From Astrocystis sublimbata (taxonomy: Eukaryota; Ascomycota; Sordariomycetes; Xylariales; Xylariaceae), in assembly GCA_022453515.1 (NCBI GenBank), contig JAJNNY010000064.1, positions 1 to 64,000 of the forward strand: DNA of 64,000 bases, read 5' to 3'. The position numbers and the translations under genes were made by a program. The notes beneath the pieces are model-generated. The model was given only the letters and a program-made list of their open reading frames with translations, was not told where the DNA came from and made no database searches. Of the stretch, positions 11,978-25,021 are shown piece by piece. Positions within the stretch are counted from its first letter, which is position 1. Each line of letters begins with the position of its first letter.

Positions 11978-14900
11978 ATGATGGAACAGCCATTTTCGAC
12001 TTCCAAAGTCACAGGTACCGTGTCTGTCCCGATTTTGTTTGCAACGACCGTTCTCCTGCTTCCCTTCTAACCATCTTCATCCACGCAGTCGAATACTTCG
12101 ATCCCCACGATGTCTATAAACTCCTAGCGCCCGGCCTGGTACCGCGACTACCTCTGCGTAACCTCCATTGGCAGTCTCATGCGGGTCCTCTGCGCTCCAT
12201 CGAGACCCTCCACGTAGAGTTGGTCCACGCCGCCGCCGTCGAACCAAATCCGCTCGCCTCGCCGCTCACATCCCCAACCCCGTTGTCCAGTCTGCAGCAG
12301 AGACCCTTTGATAGCGATGGATTCCAGACACAGCTTGGCGCAGCCATCCCGCGTGCTCACTCGAACGAGACCGTCGACCCTACTGCCAAGCGGAATAGCA
12401 CTCCCGCCAGACGCCACCAGATTCCCGGCTTAAGACGGACCCCATATCTCAAGGTACTCTTGGTGCGCTGCGACGACAACGACTCCTACAAGAGCCAGGT
12501 CAGGCAAGAGATTCGCGATTGGATCAAGGTCAACTCGCCGCCCTCCACTTCCAAGAAGACCAACGCCGCCGAGAACCACGACGCCTTCGAGTGGCTTATC
12601 GTTCATGTCGTCATCCCTAACACCATCGCCGCAACGCAGCCGCGAAAGTCCGACGTTGCCTCTGGCTCTGAGAAGCCTTCAGCCGCCTCAAGGTGGCGCC
12701 CGGGGTCAACCTCGCTCTTGGAGAAGCTGCGCTCCGATTTCAGCGGGTCGAGTAAAAGTGCTGTCGACCGCATATCGCAGATCCGCATCGGTGTGAATGA
12801 CGTCCCTTACGATTTACTGCCGCGTGTCGTGCCGGCTGTGCCCAGCGGATATGCCGAGACAGAGCAAGAGACCGAAAACGCATGGACGGACTTGATAACA
12901 AAATTTCGTAGCCTGATTCTCTCCAGCTTCGACATGCGCGTGACCCAATATGAAGAGGATATTAAGGAGAAGGATGCCCAGAGGAGTTTGCCTGGCTGGA
13001 ACTTCTGCACCTTCTTCATACTCAAGGAGGGGCTGGCACGCGGCTTTGAGAGTGTTGGCTTGGTCGAGGATGCCCTCGTGGGCTATGACGAGCTCAGCGT
13101 CGGCTTAGACATGATCGTTCAAGACCAAATTCTTGGCAGATCAGGGTCTACTACAAATACTCTCCCGCCATACACTGAAGACCTAAAGCAACTGGCGCTC
13201 AAGGCGCGGGCGGCCATGGTGGAAATCAGCTATGATGAGGGCGATGAGATTGTGGACCTCGAGGCATCGCAATCGTCAGCCGGCGCCCAGTCGAAAGACG
13301 CGTACGACGATATACCCATTAGTGCCAACAAGAAAGCCTATCGTGACCTAATTGTTGCAAACAACGTCTCTCTATTCGACTTTCGCTGCTACATCTTCGC
13401 GAGACAGATGTCGCTCCTGCTACGACTGGGAAACGCCTGGTCGACCAGGGAAGAGCTGCTCGCTAAGTTGAAAGAGCAACAAGAATCGGTTCTTCATGGT
13501 ATCGCGCCTAGAGCACCGCCGCCGAAGCATAAAGAAAACGATCAAGAAGAGCTACCGATGTTGGCCGAGATTTGCCGAAGGACCCTCGACTTCATTCCCT
13601 CTGTCTCCCAAGTCATGCGCACTGATTTACTCAATGCCTTATCAGGTACAGTTGGATTTTCCAAGCAGGGAGGTTCGGAGGCCGTCTCCATCGTCGATTC
13701 CATCAACAGCGAGATTGTCGATAATCTGGTGATATCGTTTGCTTTCTCTACTGCCCAGCAAGTATTGGCCCAGACCTCCACCAAGTCGCTGCCTATTCCT
13801 TCCTCTTCCCTTGTGCCCACAGATGAGCATGAGCCCAAAGCCGCTATACCTGAGCCGAAAACGATGATGCATCCTGCTAGAAGCTCGTCGTTGCATGTAC
13901 GGACAGGTGGCGTAACACGGCCACCGCTGAGTCCGAATGTGTTCTCTAGCGGGCGACCGCACAGCATGCCAGACTACGAAAATGCGTCTTCATCCTTCCT
14001 GAAGGTCGGGCTAGAGCACCTTGCGGCTAGGAGAGCTGAGCTCTACACGCTATCTCGGAACCTCCTCGAGGTGTCTGGCAAAAAACGTGGTTGGAGCAAC
14101 GGCTGGGTAGATACACCAGTCGTCAGTCAATCAAGTATGATTTATATGGTAGACATTGACCTTGAAGTCGACGATCCCCTCGTGACTTCGGAAATCACAA
14201 TTTCGATGTCTGGCATAGATAACAAGCTGCTGAAGGCTGCGCTGGACAATAGCGATGATTTCTACCGCTTGTACGAGATCCTCACTGACAAGGCACTTCG
14301 GCATTACACAGTCGCGAATCATACGCACTCAATCCAGAGTACTATGGCTGACCTTGCTGTTCTCAAGTATCATGTCAAGGATTACGCGGCTGCAGCCTCA
14401 TACTTCTGGAGGACCACTCCGTTTTTTGGTGAGAGCGGATGGAGTCTCTTGGAACTATCCATGTTGATCATGTACTCGCGATGTCTCAAGGAGCTCGAAC
14501 GCAAAGATGAATACGTCAAGGTACTGCTAAAGTTGTTATCAAAGGCAGCTGTTGCCGAGAAAGATCGGCGCCATGCGAAGTCAACTTTTATTGCCGAGGC
14601 GCAGGACTACCCGGAAACCGAAGAGATCCAAGGACTGCTCGACGACCTGCTGTTGGAAACGAGGACTATCACAAACGAGATGAGACTCCCATTAGTGAAC
14701 TTTTTCACTTCGATTGATATAGACGGCACACCGCAATTTGACGAAGGTCGGGATAGCTGGACACTTCAGCTGAAGCTCGACAGTTTATTGGTGGATAACA
14801 TCACCATTGACACGGCGAGCGTGCGGATAGTCAACCCGGCCTCGAAGCCTATGCGAGAAATCTGGCTCAAGAAAGAGGGCCCTATCACTATTCGACCAGG

Positions 14901-16772
14901 CAAGAGTAAGCTCGGACTCAGAAGCAATGTAAGAAGTTGGTAGGCAATTCTCAGCGTGCTGATTGGTAAACTAACAGATTGGTACAGACCTTAATACCAG
15001 GCCTATACGAGGTTGATAAGATTGACCTCAGGGCTGGAAAGCTATGCCTACATTTTGAGAGAGAGCCTGGATTTGTCCATGATAAATCATCCGCTATATC
15101 AAAGTCTCCTCAAGTCTTTATCTACCACCCGTCTGATGCCATAGACGTACGACTACACCCATCGAAATTAATACAGCTCGATCGGAACAGTAGTCTTGAT
15201 TTGGAACTCGATACGGGCTGGAATCACTTGGAAAAAACAGAGATCCGGGTCCGAGCGGCAACAGGAGGCTTGCGACTACTTAGCAGCGAGGCAAAGTGTC
15301 TCGACTCACCTCTCAAGTTTTCTCGTTCACCGGAAGCCGGCATATTTCGATTCGATTCTGTCCCTGAAAGAACTGTCACGAGAATACGTCTGCCGTATAC
15401 CTTGGAGCAGGATACTTCCAGCATCTCCCTCCGCGTAGAAGTCTCTTACGAGACCGAACATGGCAGCTATCTGTTCTCAAAGACTCCCACCGCCCAAATA
15501 AGTCTTGCCGTTGGCGTCAACGTGCAGGATGTCTTCAAGCACAAACTGCTCTTGTCTCGGTTCACCGTGTCAACAGCGAGCGCTAGCCCTTTGCGTCTGC
15601 TCCATAGTGAGCTGCAGGGGTCGGAAATGTTCAAATCCACCTTCGGGGTGCCGCCTAGCGACCCTGTCATGGTATTCCCACAACAGCCGGCGAGCTTGCT
15701 CTATAAGATAAAGCGAAACCCCGGCATAAAAAACGGCCCAAAGACAGGAAGGACCATGTATCTCAAGTTGCGCTATAGCATATTACTTGATGAAATAGAG
15801 GACTTGGTGCGCGCTTCCCTCACCAGAGCACTCGAGGGCACTGGATTACGATCACTGTCTCGATTGATCATATTATCTGTGCTACCACTCGTGCGAAATG
15901 GCCTTGACAGCCTCGAGCTGGAGCATGCCGCGCTCTTGGGGTTCATCCGGACGTCATTTGTCTCTCGGTTGGCCCATGCCAGAATGTTCCATGATCTAGG
16001 CAAAGACGACTCTGGCGCAGACGTGGCCGAATTGATAGCCTCATTTCTTCAAGCCTGGCAGACTGAAAATCCGAAACTGAGCATTCCAACTCCAAGTTCG
16101 TCGCAACCAGCTGAAACATCGTCGATCCTCATCCCTGTGGACATTCCCTCTGTGGCTATCGTGCACACAGCTGACATCAAACTCGAGCCAGCCCCATCCA
16201 CTACAAATATACCCGCAACTTCCACCGTTCCAGAAACTGTGTGCGCACACCAGCTCCTCCCCGCGACCTTACATCTTAAATGGACACGTATGTGGGACAC
16301 GCAGACCCCACCTTCATTGCAGAGTGATCTTGAATTCTCGTACGACCTGTCAGCATTACCGGACATGTGGCTAATAGGCGGACGGAGAAGGGGCCATTTT
16401 GTCATTCCCGCGCCCGGTGATGAGGACGAGGATGAGAAAAAGCGAGCTAGCTCGGTGGATACGGAGGCTGATATTCCGATATTGCTGATACCGCAAAGAG
16501 AAGGATATCTACCCTACCCGAATATCGAGGTTCATGAGGTGAAGGCGGATGCGCGTGAAGATGCTGTCGAGTCTGGGGTGGGACTAGGTCTATGCATGTC
16601 GCCGCCTGGGAACCATTATGAAACGGATTTTAAAAACCTCGGGGAAACGGTGCGTATTATTGGCGATCGTACGGTTGTTACGCTGAGTCTGGATACGAGT
16701 GGCCCTGGAGGAGGGCCACTTGTGTTAGGGATAGAGAGGGCGCCAGCAGTGGGGAGGGTTTTGGTTGCCTAA
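11978..16772 (+). CDS. TRS130: TRAPPII complex subunit Trs130/TRAPPC10
   Basis: Three exons: 11978-12014, 12089-14928 and 14988-16772, giving 1,553 residues. A short first exon encodes MMEQPFSTSKVT and joins to VEYFDPHDVYKLLAPGL..RLPLRNLHWQ, the characteristic Trs130/TRAPPC10 start. The protein is part of the TRAPPII Rab GEF complex that activates Ypt31/32 at the trans-Golgi. An N-terminal helical/TPR-like region (to about residue 900) includes LKEGLARGFESVGLVEDALVGYDEL and YAAAASYFWRTTPFF. The second half is beta-rich with Ig-like segments (LRVEVSYETEHG; LHLKWTRMWDT), as in the C-terminal TRAPPC10 domain. The second ATG (11981) is an equally plausible start. It is convergent with CDC43, 287 bp between stops. 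Confidence 0.9.
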
Positions 16773-17059
16773 ATGGTCACACCTGTAGTATTTTACGTGT
16801 CCTCCGATCCTCTGAAGGGGAAGCAAAGTTTCCAAAGGGAATGAAAAGATAAGAATGACCAGGAGGTAACCCGAAATCCCGTCCAAACTTAAGTTTATAG
16901 TTTGCATGTCCCAATCTTGGCCCTAGGTAACCGCCATGACATGTACCCTGGGACTTAAGGAGCATGCGTGGCGGTGGTAAGACTTTGTACCTACGCGAAA
17001 TCAATAGTCAAGCTCGGACAGCTGACTAACCTCGCGCCAGGGCTATACATAAAAACAAC

Positions 17060-18625
17060 TTATCTATATATCTCTTTGCTATTACCGTTATACGCGTCAT
17101 CGTCGCCCTCAACCTCGTCACTATCTCCATTCTCCGACAACCACATTTCATCCAAGCCCTCTTCTGCAGTTTTCAAAAGTGCCTCCCTCGCCCGCCCCAT
17201 CTTCCTTGCCGTGTCCCTACTCACACACAACCTCGCATCGAAGGCTTTCAAACCTTTTTCGGCCTGGTTTCCCTCCCTCTCTCCCTCCTCGCCCCCGGAA
17301 CCAGTTCCCGCCATAGTGGCCAACGCAGCTAACCCCATATACGCATGATACACATCCGGTGGTCCACCCGGATGTTTTGCAAACCCCCCAATAAGATGCT
17401 GCGTCTTACTTAGAATAAATCTTCTCGCAGGGTCGCGCGATATACACGACGAGGCGTCTTCGCCTAGCAGGGATAAAGCGCCGGCGTTCCACCAAGTGTA
17501 GCACGTGTCCGGCAGCTTGTTCAAGCGACCGTTGAAGCCTGCTAGATGCGGTAGGGAATCGGAGTCGGATAAGGAGAGGGAGGGTAGGTCTGCTAACGGC
17601 GCGGTAGTATCGTCGCTGGAGTTGTCACCTGGGGGGTCGGAGTAGGTGAATTGTCGGCTGGCGAGGAAATGAATGAGAGAAGGGATCGAGGGGATGCCGG
17701 CTTGTATATAAGGCTTGGGATCGGTCGGGTCGAGCAGGGCCAGGGCGGCGACGGCGCAGTATGCATAACCACCTAGAATCAGAAGTTAGATTTCATGCGC
17801 ATCAATCAGCATGCCCCGCAACACAGTTCCAGCAATATGCAGGGCAGCGCAAAGCAGGGTAGCTTGGAGGCAGCGCAAAGGAGACAATATTTGCGTACTG
17901 TGACTTTCATGCATGGAGCTCTCACTTATGCCGCCATCAAATGTTTGCGCTTGGCGGATGTGTCCCACGAGCGCATTGACATCGAAGTCAAGAGAATTGT
18001 CGTCGGCCCTGGTACCACCCAATGCCCAACGAATAATGGCCGCAATGTAGCAAAACCTCATATCCCTACCGCCGGAGATTTGACCGTCCTCGTTCAAAAC
18101 TTCGCCAAAGCTACCATCTTCTCTCTGCAGCTTCTTGAGCCAAGTCAATGTGCGCACCCTGTCGACACCCCTGAAGGCATCTGCGCCGTCGTCCTCGGCG
18201 AGGATACCAAGACATAGCAGGGCAAAGCCAGTAGCAGCAACGTTGGCATTGGCTGGGTCGCGGGCAACACACCTCTTGGAGGCGACATCGAACTGCGTCG
18301 TGAAGCGGCGGGGCAGGACGTGGTGCGGGGAGCCGCAGAAGCCGCCCCAGGGATGCTGGAGGTTCAGGATCCAGTCGCGCAGATGTGTGCGATCCTCGGA
18401 TGTTATCAGCGGCGTGGGGGACGAGGGCGAAAGGAGGTCGAGGGCAGAGAGGATGAAGAAGCCAAGCGTCAGGCGTATGCTGTCGTTACTCGTGTAGTGG
18501 TGCGGGAGCACGGTGCGGAAGCAGCGTTGCCAAAAGCGAATGTGGCGAGCTGTGTCAAGGGGCGGGTCGGTCTCCGCTTCTGTTGTTGTCGTTGCTGTTG
18601 TTGTTGTTGTTGTTGCTGTTGCCAT
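17060..18625 (-). CDS. CDC43: Geranylgeranyltransferase type I beta subunit (Cdc43)
   Basis: Two exons, 18625-17899 and 17772-17060, 479 residues. The intron is needed to join ISESSMHESHS to GYAYCAVAAL. It is the catalytic beta subunit of the protein prenyltransferase that attaches geranylgeranyl to CaaX proteins such as Rho1 and Cdc42. Prenyltransferase repeats are evident: WGGFCGSPH, DGSFGE, FDGGISESSMHE, GYAYCA, GGFAKHPGGPPDVYH. Zinc ligands expected from the family appear as DTCYTWW (Asp and Cys) and DVYHAYMGLAAL (His). The N-terminus is a poly-threonine tract from a trinucleotide repeat and the C-terminus an acidic extension (EVEGDDDAYNG). The ATG start follows a CTG/GCC context; upstream frame is open but lacks another ATG nearby. 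Confidence 0.92.
18583..18621. repeat. Coding (TTG)n/(CAA)n trinucleotide repeat in CDC43
   Basis: Near-continuous TGT/TTG triplets on the plus strand read as ACA/ACC-type codons on the minus strand, encoding the Thr tract TTTTTTATTTT at residues 5-15. Expansion or contraction would change Thr number without shifting the frame. Confidence 0.75.
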
Positions 18626-19803
18626 GGCTAGCGTCTTCGGCAATGGTGATGATAATGTGTTGTTGTTTTTGTTGTTGGTTTGGAGGGCGGGGCGGAGGGA
18701 GGCTCACGAACGGCGCCGAGGATAAGAGGAGTCAGGCAAATGTGATGTCACCGTCTCGTGAAAAGGTGAAAACAAAACCTTTCAGTGATGGTTTGGGGGA
18801 AAACTACCCAGCGTGGAGTCAGGAAGATAAGGTAAGCACAATATGGCGAAAGACCAGGTACCTAGGTGTCACACTCAAGATCACGAATCCCAAGTTCAGC
18901 GGACCGACGCGCTGCCCGCCATGTAGGTAGGTATCATCCGCGCCCACATTTCAATCTGCGGGGAAACCTCGTTACAAACCAGACCCACTATAGCTACTGC
19001 GGGGAAGTACCTACCACTATGAGCATAAGCCTGGGGGCCGAGGGGGCCTGGTCCCTTGTTCCATGTCGAGATGTCGCTACGTCACGCGTCCGGAGGTGAT
19101 TGAAGCTGCCCAAACACCGAACCTCAGGTCTTGGTGCAGTAGCCTGAAACAGGCGTATCGATGCGCAATATATGAAACCCTGTCCTGGCGTGCCTGGTTC
19201 TTCAGGTTCTATCGCTGGCTTTTCGCTCAGCTGGTGCGAAGTTAGTTGCCTTAATGCGCCATATCTGCCAGCGCATCATTGTAACACTGTTATTTCCAGA
19301 GCCTTCCTCCTTCGTGTGGCTCGCTGATTGACTAACTGACGGAGTGACTCATATCATGGACACCCTCGACAACACTACCCAGGCAGCATCTCATCTCCTA
19401 CTATAATTTAGTTTATTTGTATTGTCATGCCAGCGTCTCCTCTCCGTGCGCTTGGCCAGACGCTATACCCCTTCCCCACGGCTGATGGCGGCCTCGCGTT
19501 GTATCAACCACCTCACCACTTTCGCCTCACTCGCTCGCCTCCTGTCCCGAGTTAAGCACCCACCAGACTGACCAGCAGACGGAGTGAGCAGGTGAAAATC
19601 TATGACTCTTGCGACGCATGGTCTCCTGCTTTCTCGAGCATGCGCATTGCCTGCGCATCTGTTCAATATCCACGCCTCCCCCCCCCCCCCCCTGCATTTC
19701 ACGATAGTCGCTACGAGGAAACACATCTTCACAACGAAAGCTGAGAGTCGAGAGTCGAGAGCCGCAAACGTAACCTTCGAACCGCTGCTCGCCAGCTACC
19801 ACC
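18626..19803. other. Divergent intergenic region CDC43/ILM1
   Basis: No gene is recognised in this 1.2 kb. It should hold both promoters. There is a poly-C run at about 19678-19692 and a short GAGAGTCGA repeat at 19743-19759 just upstream of the ILM1 start. Confidence 0.5.
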
Positions 19804-20408
19804 ATGGCGCTCATTTCAGCGAGCACGATTCTGACCTCGCTATGTCTATTCCACGTCACCCTTGCGTATTTCTTCTATACGAATCCACACACTATTGCCG
19901 ACCAGGCGTTCGTGTACGTGCTCGGCGAGGCTGTTGGCATAGTACGTTCCATTTCCGCCAATTTTGCATGTCCCATGCTAATAAAAGTCGTTGAAAGCCT
20001 CCAACACAATACTTCTCCACCCCCACGCCCTCCTCATCCTTCCTTGCCATCGCGCTTTTCATAGTCGGGCTATCCGACCTCATTACCCTTTCGATGCCGG
20101 AAGAGATATGGCTGATTCACTACTGGGGATCACAAGCGCCAGCGAGACTCGTCGTCTTCGGCTTTCTTAGCCTCTTCACCTACTCACTCTCACCATCCAA
20201 CCCAATTTCAATGTCGCCCCATCATCACCACCACGGCTACGGCACCGGAACTGGCACCGAAGGCCTGTGCAACCGCGTCTTTTTCGCTTTTGCCGTTATC
20301 GAGACCCTGAGCTGGTTCTGGGCCTGGGTCACGTTGCGAGAGGAAGGGGTTGCTTTTCTTACGCGCAAACGCAGTAGACGGGCTAGTAATGCGAGGGAAA
20401 GGTCTTAA
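19804..20408 (+). CDS. ILM1: Ilm1 family membrane protein (increased loss of mitochondrial DNA)
   Basis: Two exons, 19804-19941 and 19998-20408, 182 residues. The start MALISASTILTSLCLFHVTLAYFFYTNPHTIADQ, the ...PEEIWLIHYWGSQAPARL segment and the C-terminal RVFFAFAVIETLSWFWAWVTLREE motif match the fungal Ilm1 family as I know it. That is a small ER-associated integral membrane family whose loss in yeast destabilises mtDNA; its biochemical role is unknown. Four hydrophobic segments are visible (about residues 5-24, 55-72, 88-104 and 130-152). The acceptor was set at TTGAAAG before CCTCCAACAC because it restores the frame without a stop. The C-terminus is basic (TRKRSRRASNARERS). Confidence 0.85.
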
Positions 20409-21069
20409 TATGCAACAATAGTTTGAGGGGATTCTCGGTATGACTTACGGCATAGAGCAGCTTGAGACGGATGAGATAGGACGGTTATAGGTTACAATGC
20501 AACTTATCAACCTATGCGACAAAGCGTCGCCGGGCACTAAGACATTACCTACTGTACTGGTGCAGTATAGACCATGAGTGGTCATGCTAGTGTCCCCGTC
20601 GATATATTTCCATGGGTCTTAGGGTTAGTTTTGCTGCTGCGGGGGGAAATTTGATGGACACGAGCGACATGCGTTTGACGAACTAAAACTACAACGAATG
20701 ACTGGGTTGATTTGATAGGCTGGTGGACATTCATTGACAAGAGTCGGTTGTCCCTTGAGACATGAAAGCCCTGATGGAATGGGATCCTGATACGATGTTG
20801 TCCACAAAATAGGTGAACCAACACAATAGAAAGGATCTCTAGCCACAAACTTGCCTGCCGCCTCATACACTCTTCGGCTCTGCGACACGAGGAGAACTGA
20901 CTCGCTCTTTTATACCCAGGCTTGCCAGGCAGTGACGTCCTTCCGTCCATTTCCTTCCTCGCGTAATTCAACTCATCTAAATCAACATCTTTTCATGACC
21001 TCATTACATCCCATCGTGATATGAAACCCTTTTCCGATACCTATCAATCCAACCATCTACCTGTGTTTT
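20409..21069. other. Convergent intergenic region ILM1/NAA25
   Basis: It lies between two convergent genes and should hold both 3' UTRs. Open frames here (for example 20582-20971 on the minus strand) have no recognisable protein character. Confidence 0.5.
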
Positions 21070-24000
21070 TCACGATTCCCACTTGACACCAATCCAACCC
21101 CTCACAACATCCCTCCAAGACGCAGTCACATCCTCCGCGAAGACCTCCCTCGCATCTCTCGGGACAACTTCTCCCAATTTCTCTGCAACTAAACCACTAA
21201 ACTCATCACCCTTATACACCACATTATCCCCAAACACCCAGTCCGCGACCCGCTCGTTCCAGCCCTGTTTGTTCAGGTTCTCATTCAGCGCAACAAGGCG
21301 TTTGTTCATGCCGCTGTCCGCCCTCATCGCTTCCGTAGCAAGCTTGTTCAATTCTGGCAAGAGCCACGCGGCCGCCTCCATGCCTCGCACCTTATCAGTC
21401 GTCTTCAGCCGGTCGAGGGCCGACTTGAGATACTGCACCGTATACTTCGTCACGAGCGCCGCGTCGCGGAGCATGCCCATAGCATGCGTCGAGGCGACGC
21501 CATGGAGCGTGTGCATCTTGGCGGGTATTCCCTTAGGGATGGCGAAGAAAGACTCGGACTGTTCGGTGAGTGATTTCAGCGTTTGTGCAATCTTCTGAAG
21601 GCTGGCGTTTTTAGCGTCGGATTTGCTGTATGTCGAAGAGTGGTAATAGGGGCTAGGAGAGGAGAGGACGTCACGAAGCACGGTTACGACAACATCGGCG
21701 AGTGAGAGAATAGTTCTGAAGTATTCTTCCTCCGGAATCGTCAGGACGACCGGTATTGGCTCTGTTTCCGTCCTCCTTGAATCGGGCTTAGCGAATAGGA
21801 GGGACTCGAGAGAGATGCGGATGGGGTCGATATGCTCGGCGGCGGCCCGCCAATCTTCTTGCAAGATATGTGTCGGGATGCGGGAGGGTTTGAAGTCTTT
21901 AGGCTGTACATAGCAGACTATGTCGATGAATCGCTCCACAAGAACCCCCATATGGGTACGTCGATGTGTGGGCAACGGGCCGTAGGCGGTAAGTTCTTGT
22001 ACCGATGGAGACCGGTCTCCTGCCCATTGGGGCAAGGTGTTATAATCTGTCCGATCTGAGAGTTCGTAGCACTCATTGAGAGCATTCAAAGGTCCGATTA
22101 GAGGCTCATCTTTAATATCGGTCTCAGTTCGGCCGCTTTCCAGGCGCAGGCCTCGGCGACCTTCTAGCACAGCCCAGACCGACGCACAGTTGCGGCTCTG
22201 CAGCTCGGCGAGCTCCACGAGGCGCGGGATTGTTGCGTAGCTGCCCTTCTGTAGCGACTGTACTACACTTTTTGGTTGTGTTTTGGCGATGGACGAGGAA
22301 AAATAGTCACAGAGGGGTTCTGCACGAGTACGTGACCGAGAATCGCGTGTCACAAAATGGCCTGGGGAGATGGAAGCTAGGCGGTCAAGATAAAGCATGG
22401 CCATGGATTCAAGAAGAGGGTTCTTAATGTCCCATTGCAGCACGAGGTCCAATGCTCGCGTCACACATCCCAACTTAAGATATAGTCGAATTAGCATCAG
22501 ACGCAGCTGGTTGTTATGTGCCGCCTTCCTGGTGTAAAAGTCTAGCCAAAAGACTGCCTGTAAGAACAGCTGAACGTCAAAGTGATGCCACTGCTGTTGA
22601 TAGAGCGGAGACCTAAACCAGCCTTTGGCGGCAGCCCCCATTGACCCCCCCGCAAGCTTGATCAAGCAGATTGAGCCGAGCATAGCCAGGTTCGCGAGAG
22701 GATCCTGAGACTCACGAGCGGCCTTCTGTGAGGCGTCTCGATCCCGTATTCCCGCAGCGAAAGCATCAAGGGCGCACTCGGTGATACTTTTAAGGCAAGC
22801 CATGCAATCTGTGCCCGAGGGGGGAATAGACTGACAGATGCAGCACTGGTCTCCTGGGGTAAGCGATGTAGCCTTGTGGAACCAGATTTTGAGTCTTAGA
22901 GCGACGAGGAGCAATCTTTCGAACAGGTTGGCATCCGCACTGTGAACTTTCAGCATGTCCAGCAGTTCGGCGGTCTCTGCATCGTCGAGTGCCTGGAGAT
23001 ATGTTCTCGTCCGCGAGAAAAAGTCTGTCGCAGCAAAGTCTCGACGTTTGGCCAGCTCGATAAATTTAAGGATGAATGCCTTTCGAGAAGCTTGCCGACC
23101 TGCGTAGATGTTTGCATGAAGTATGATGAATTCAGCGTTCATGCCAAGGACCAAGTTCTTGCCCTCGGACATGCGAGTCACTTGCGTAACATGCTTGATA
23201 AACTTATTAAGAGCCCTCGAAGCCGGTTAGCTTAAGCAATTGCGCTTTATAGACACTAGTAACACAGAAAGTGACCGACTCACTTGTGGTCTGGATCGTG
23301 AAGGGCAACAGCGGCAGCACAAAAGGTCTCCCAGAGTGTCCATGACGTCGCTGCCGTCGTATATTGCTCCTGATTCTCTTCCTCACTAGATGGACTCAGG
23401 ACCTTGGAGAAAATGAAGAATGTAGTGTTGATGATAAACTCCCATTGCTTGTTACTATGCATTAGTTGCATGCTGCGTAAGAAGGCTTCAAAACACCCGC
23501 TCTGGAGAAAGAACAGCGGGCTCCAATCTGGCTTTTGGAGTGACTTGAAGTTCTCCTCGGCAGTCCCGAACTTCTCACGAATCAGAATCCAAAGCTGCAC
23601 CTCATCCTCGCTTGGCAAGCGGGTTGCGGAAGTTTGGAGTGCCTTGTCGATTTGCGCTTTGACCAATTTTGGGAACAACTGTTTCTTGATCATGGGTGCG
23701 CTTTCGGCTGTCTAGAATGGATAAGTAAAGATGTGAGCCCCCCGCGGATAGTCGAGTCATATGCACTCACTGCGACGAGGTATGTTGCCAAAATGTTGAA
23801 AAACATGACATGTCGGCTAGAAGGAAAGTTTTTGTTGAGAGAGGCGGAAATCTCCTGGGCATTCTCCCAATCCGAATGCCGCATGCATGCAAAGAAGCAC
23901 CTCGAACACGGGCCGAACTCCTTTGGAAGAGCCTTGACCAGCCGGCCACGCAGCACACCGATCGTCCTAGCATACTCAGTCGGGTAAGATGCCACTGCGA

Positions 24001-24349
24001 ACTCATATAGGTCCAGCACGTCGGGGTCTTTTATGATGGTGCCGTCGTCCTTCATTTGTCGCACAGCCGCATATGCGGCAACACAGTCTGCAGAAGTGTC
24101 ACCGCGCGAGCCCGCGGCGAGCTCTACTGCCTTGTAATATTCATCTTTGGTTGCCTTGAGATGTTGCTGGGCAAGCTTGGCCGCCAAGGCCCACTGCTCC
24201 TCTGCCCAGGCTTGTTGGAGATCAAGACTGACCGTATGCTTGAGTTGGACACTCAACACCAAGGGCGCGATCCTTGGAGTTGTCATCGTTGGTGTTGTAG
24301 GTGGTATTAGGCTGGATTGATCTGCTTCGCCATGCGGCAAAGCTATCAT
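21070..24349 (-). CDS. NAA25: N-terminal acetyltransferase B auxiliary subunit Naa25/Mdm20
   Basis: Three exons: 24349-23771, 23711-23284 and 23215-21070, up to 1,050 residues. It is the large TPR-rich non-catalytic subunit that anchors the NatB acetyltransferase to the ribosome and binds Naa20. The N-terminal VSLDLQQAWAEEQWALAAKLAQQHLKATKDEYYKAVELAA helical repeat, the Cys-rich pair CCIC..CMACL near residue 460 and the block AHNNQLRLMLIRLYLKLGCVTRALDLVLQWDIKNPLLESM are the conserved features I associate with Mdm20. A second in-frame ATG at 24286 gives MTTPRIAPLVLSVQLKHT and is a credible alternative start, because the longer N-terminus is not conserved in my memory of the family. The repeat element at 24374 begins only 25 bp upstream of the longer start. 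Confidence 0.82.
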
Positions 24350-24586
24350 ATGTACCTAGGTACCTACCAAGAACCCTAGCGTGGGATGGGGGGATTTGGT
24401 GACGGTCACAGCAAGGGTCTCGAAACTTGGTGACCCTCCCAAAGTGAGGACTATCTAATGACCGTCCTGTACTACGAATAATCACAGGTTCGGGACGATC
24501 CTATGTTTCTAAGACGGTCTTAGAATAAGGCGATCACAGAGCCGTAAGACCATTTCGAATCGGAGACGATCACGGATCGAGGCCGC

Positions 24587-24649
24587 CGGATCACGGTAAC
24601 AGACCCCCGGATCATGGTAACAGACCCTCGGATCACGGTAACAGGTCTA
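24587..24649. repeat. Three-copy 21-bp tandem repeat
   Basis: Units of the form CGGATCACGGTAACAGACCC start at 24587, 24608 and 24629, exactly 21 bp apart, with one C/T difference and a divergent last unit. They lie inside the TIR element. Confidence 0.85.
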
Positions 24650-24669
24650 ATAACCTACCTAGGGTACTT

Positions 24670-24760
24670 ACGCCTACCTACCCACCTACCTACGCCCACC
24701 TACCTACGCCCACCTACCTACGCCCACCTACCTACGCCCACCTACCTACGCCTACCTATT
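24670..24760. repeat. Minisatellite, CACCTACCTACGCC unit
   Basis: About five tandem 14-bp copies with degenerate units at both ends. They lie inside the TIR element and look like an expanded derivative of the CCTA tetranucleotide. Confidence 0.85.
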
Positions 24761-24990
24761 AGCCAGCCTACCAGTCCTTGCGAGTAGGCCAGCCCAATCC
24801 TAGAAGTAGGCCAGTCCAATCCAGGTAGGCCAGTCCAATCTAGTCCTAGGGGGTAGACTCCGATCCAGTCCTAGGGGGTAGGCCAGTCCTAGGGGTAAGG
24901 CTCCAATCCAGTCCTGGGGGCACGCACCCGACGCGTGTGAGGTGTGAAGTGTGAGGTGTGAGGAGAGGAATAGAGACACGGCTACAGGTC

Positions 24991-25021
24991 TAGGTAGGTA
25001 GGTAGGTAGGTAGGTAGGTAG
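24991..25021. repeat. (TAGG)n microsatellite
   Basis: Seven to eight uninterrupted TAGG units inside the TIR element. Confidence 0.85.
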